Shown here: positions 16,069 through 17,977 of the stretch, piece after piece
Layout: each line of letters opens with the position of its first letter
How positions within the stretch are numbered: the first letter of the stretch is position 1
DNA from: an uncultured Clostridium sp.
Lineage (GTDB): Bacteria > Bacillota > Clostridia > Clostridiales > Clostridiaceae
Assembly (NCBI GenBank): GCA_900547475.1
Contig: URGW01000051.1
Coordinates: forward strand, 1 to 17,977
Length of the DNA stretch: 17,977 nucleotides
Reading direction: 5' to 3'
Made by a program: the position numbers and the translations under genes
The notes under the pieces: model-generated
What the model saw: the letters and a program-made list of their open reading frames with translations, nothing else
Databases searched by the model: none
Told to the model about the DNA's origin: nothing

Positions 16069-17442
16069 ATGAAGGATTTTTGTGAATTTAAAAAATTTAT
16101 TAATGGGAAAAGTGTTGCTGTAGTAGGACTTGGTGTTAGTAACATACCTTTAATTAACTTTTTAGTAAAATTAGGAGCTAATGTAACTGGTTTTGATATG
16201 AAAAGTGAGGAAGCATTAGGTGAAGTTGCAGTTGATTTTAAGAAAAAAGGTGTAAAATTAGAATTAGGAGAAAAATATTTAGAGAAATTAACAGGATATG
16301 AGGTTGTATTTAAAACACCTTCTATGAGAATTGATTGTGAAGCCTTAGTAAGATCAAAAAAAGAGGGGGCTTATATAACATCTGAAATGGAAGAGTTCGT
16401 AAGATATTGCAAAGGAAAAATATATGCAATAACAGGATCAGATGGAAAGACAACAACTACTACAATAATATCTAAGTTATTAGAAGCACAAGGGTATAAA
16501 ACTTGGGTAGGGGGGAATATAGGGACTCCTTTGTTTTCTAATATAGAAGAAATAGAAGAAAATCACATGGTTGTTTTAGAATTATCAAGCTTTCAACTTA
16601 TGACTATGAATTTGCCGGTTGATGTAGCTGTTGTTACAAATTTAGCACCAAATCATTTAGATATGCACAAGGATATGCAAGAATATATAGATGCTAAGAA
16701 AAATATATTTTTATATCAAAATAATGATAGTGTTTTAGTTTTAAACAGAGAAAATGATATAACTTATGGATTTGAGAGTGAAGCAAAAGGAGAAATAAGA
16801 GAATTTTCTTCGAAGAGAGTGCTTAATAATGGAGCATACTTTGATGAAGGAATATTATATCTAGATGGAAATGTAGTTTGTAAAAAAGATGATATAGTTA
16901 TTAAAGGAATGCATAATGTAGAAAATTATTTGGCTGCATTTGCTGCAACTAAGGATAATGTAGAAATTGAAACTATGAAGAAGGTTGCAGAAAGTTTTGT
17001 TGGAGTTGAGCATAGATGTGAGTTAGTAAGAGAAGTTAATGGTGTGAAGTATTATAATGATTCTATTGCATCTAGCCCAACTAGAGCACTTGCTGGATTA
17101 TTTGCTTTCGAGAGAAAAGTAATATTAATAGCAGGTGGCTATGATAAACATATACCATTTGAGCCTTTAGCTGAAGAAGGTTATCCTTTTATAAAAGAAT
17201 TAATACTTTTGGGAGATACTAAAGAGTTAATAAAAGAAGTTTTTGATAAACTAATGTTAAATGAAAATATAAATATTCCAATTGTTATGGTGGATTCTTT
17301 AGAGGAGGCTGTTAATAAGGCTAAGGAAATATCTGAAGATGGAGATATTGTAACTCTATCGCCTGCATGTGCATCGTTTGATATGTTCCCTAATTTTGCA
17401 GTAAGAGGAAATAGATTCAAAGAAATAGTAAATAGTCTATAG
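16069..17442 (+). CDS. murD: UDP-N-acetylmuramoylalanine-D-glutamate ligase
   Basis: MurD adds D-glutamate to UDP-MurNAc-L-Ala with ATP, the second amino-acid step of peptidoglycan precursor synthesis in the cytoplasm. The protein has 457 residues from this start. Domain 1 begins with a Rossmann-like VAVVGLGVSN at 16-25. The central Mur ligase domain has the P-loop GSDGKTTTT at 123-131 and NHLD at 195-198. The C-terminal domain has HNVEN at 282-286, EHRCE at 314-318 and NDSIASSPTRA at 330-340. ATG 16069 is chosen because GGAGG (16057-16061) lies 7 nt upstream. An upstream in-frame GTG at 16045 has no such site. Unlike in many bacteria it is not in a division and cell-wall cluster but stands alone between glyS and a rRNA operon. 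Confidence 0.95.
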   Translation: MKDFCEFKKFINGKSVAVVGLGVSNIPLINFLVKLGANVTGFDMKSEEALGEVAVDFKKKGVKLELGEKYLEKLTGYEVVFKTPSMRIDCEALVRSKKEGAYITSEMEEFVRYCKGKIYAITGSDGKTTTTTIISKLLEAQGYKTWVGGNIGTPLFSNIEEIEENHMVVLELSSFQLMTMNLPVDVAVVTNLAPNHLDMHKDMQEYIDAKKNIFLYQNNDSVLVLNRENDITYGFESEAKGEIREFSSKRVLNNGAYFDEGILYLDGNVVCKKDDIVIKGMHNVENYLAAFAATKDNVEIETMKKVAESFVGVEHRCELVREVNGVKYYNDSIASSPTRALAGLFAFERKVILIAGGYDKHIPFEPLAEEGYPFIKELILLGDTKELIKEVFDKLMLNENINIPIVMVDSLEEAVNKAKEISEDGDIVTLSPACASFDMFPNFAVRGNRFKEIVNSL

Positions 17443-17476
17443 ATTGAATAATAAATTATAAAAGTTAAATATTAAA

Positions 17477-17515
17477 GAAAAAGGAAGGGAGAGGTTGTTC
17501 TTACTTCCTTTTTTG
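17477..17515 (+). terminator. Rho-independent terminator after murD
   Basis: AAAAAGGAAG and CTTCCTTTTT (17478-17487 with 17504-17513) form a perfect 10-bp stem around a 16-base loop, ending in a T run. Confidence 0.85.
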
Positions 17516-17654
17516 ATTTAAATGTTTAGTAAAGTATAAAGCTTAAGTACAATAATAATACTTATAAATATATAAAAGTTATATGTTTTTAATTTGAAAA
17601 AGAGAGTTTTTTTAAGAAAAATGTATCAACATATCCTAGAGTATCATTATAAGT

Positions 17655-17690
17655 AAAAAAGAGAAAAAAAGAGAAAAAAAGAGAAAACAA
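17655..17690. repeat. Purine-only short tandem repeat upstream of the rRNA operon
   Basis: The 10-bp unit GAGAAAAAAA is repeated at 17661, 17671 and, with one change, 17681, preceded by six A. It lies about 150-190 bp before the rRNA promoter. The rest of 17516-17841 has no gene. It contains AT-only inverted repeats, TATTAA-ACGTG-TTAATA at 17734-17750, and a locally GC-richer patch at 17757-17800. Confidence 0.8.
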
Positions 17691-17841
17691 AGAATAAAAC
17701 TTATAAATTTAAATAAAATTTATGTTTATATATTATTAAACGTGTTAATATAAAAAACGTCGTCGGGAACAAATAGTAAATTTGAAGAGTGGCGATAAGG
17801 TAACAACACAAAACAAAGCAAAAAAAGTTTTGAAAAAAGTG

Positions 17842-17870
17842 TTGACAGCCAAAAAGATAAATGATAATAT
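17842..17870 (+). promoter_or_regulatory. rRNA operon promoter
   Basis: TTGACA (17842-17847), a 17-bp spacer and TAATAT (17865-17870) are preceded by A-rich tracts (17811-17838) that would suit an UP element. The typical rRNA leader follows directly. Confidence 0.85.
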
Positions 17871-17977
17871 AAATGAGCAGTCAAGTTGATTGCTAAATGA
17901 TCTTTGAAAATTGAACAGAATATAGTTAAAGTAAACCAGCAATTCTTTTGAGAGTCTTAAAACAAAGACTCAAAGTA
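17871..17977 (+). other. rRNA operon leader with boxA, before the 16S gene
   Basis: TGATCTTTGAAAA at 17898-17910 matches the boxA element of Firmicutes rRNA leaders, which recruits Nus factors for antitermination. The following TTGAACAG is also typical. Near the window end, TTTGAG plus TCTT pairs with AAGA plus CTCAAA (about 17948-17974), with a small bulge. This looks like the start of the 16S processing stalk. No mature 16S sequence is present before 17977. Confidence 0.8.

Noticed and set aside
17655..17690. Short tandem repeat considered as CRISPR-like
   Set aside because: The 10-bp A/G units are contiguous with no spacers, so this is a simple-sequence repeat.
17745..17942. Minus-strand ORF of 65 codons over the rRNA promoter and leader
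   Set aside because: It lies opposite a promoter, boxA and leader, has low-complexity hydrophobic content, and has no ribosome binding site.

Overview
The window is a stretch of chromosome from a very AT-rich, endospore-forming Firmicute, most likely Clostridium sensu stricto. The evidence is the low GC throughout, strong AGGAGG-type ribosome binding sites, AGA/ATA-rich codon use, a spoIIE gene, a T-box-controlled glycyl-tRNA synthetase of the dimeric type, and a formate-tetrahydrofolate ligase. All the protein genes are core housekeeping or sporulation genes on the + strand. I see no CRISPR array, phage, transposase, toxin or defence system.

Layout. Positions 1-75 are the 3' part of a tRNA-Leu(UAA), followed by its terminator and a dispersed repeat. 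spoIIE (sporulation phosphatase, 504-2888) comes next, with a promoter whose -35/-10 spacing is of the Spo0A-activated type. After a terminator, tilS-hpt-ftsH (3082-6875) form a tight operon for tRNA-Ile lysidine synthesis, purine salvage and membrane proteolysis. A gene-free stretch of about 855 bp (6876-7730) follows. It holds a 226-bp imperfect inverted repeat and then about 300 bp that look like a structured RNA. fhs (7731-9401), coaX-dusB (9532-11296) and greA-lysS (11467-13470) follow with their own promoters. Next are a second copy of the dispersed repeat, two identical tandem tRNA-Asn(GUU) genes, a glycine T-box leader with glyS (14354-15745), and murD (16069-17442). The right edge is the promoter and boxA leader of a ribosomal RNA operon whose 16S gene should start just outside the window.

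Most genes serve the translation apparatus (tRNAs, tRNA modification by TilS and DusB, LysRS, GlyRS, rRNA leader), cofactor and one-carbon supply (CoaX, Fhs), transcription fidelity (GreA), wall synthesis (MurD) and membrane quality control (FtsH). The order spoIIE-tilS-hpt-ftsH-coaX-dusB-lysS-rRNA is a condensed version of the arrangement known from Bacillus subtilis, so this is an old conserved neighbourhood. The unusual material is intergenic: the ftsH-fhs gap, the repeat found after two terminators, and the spoIIE and rRNA upstream regions.
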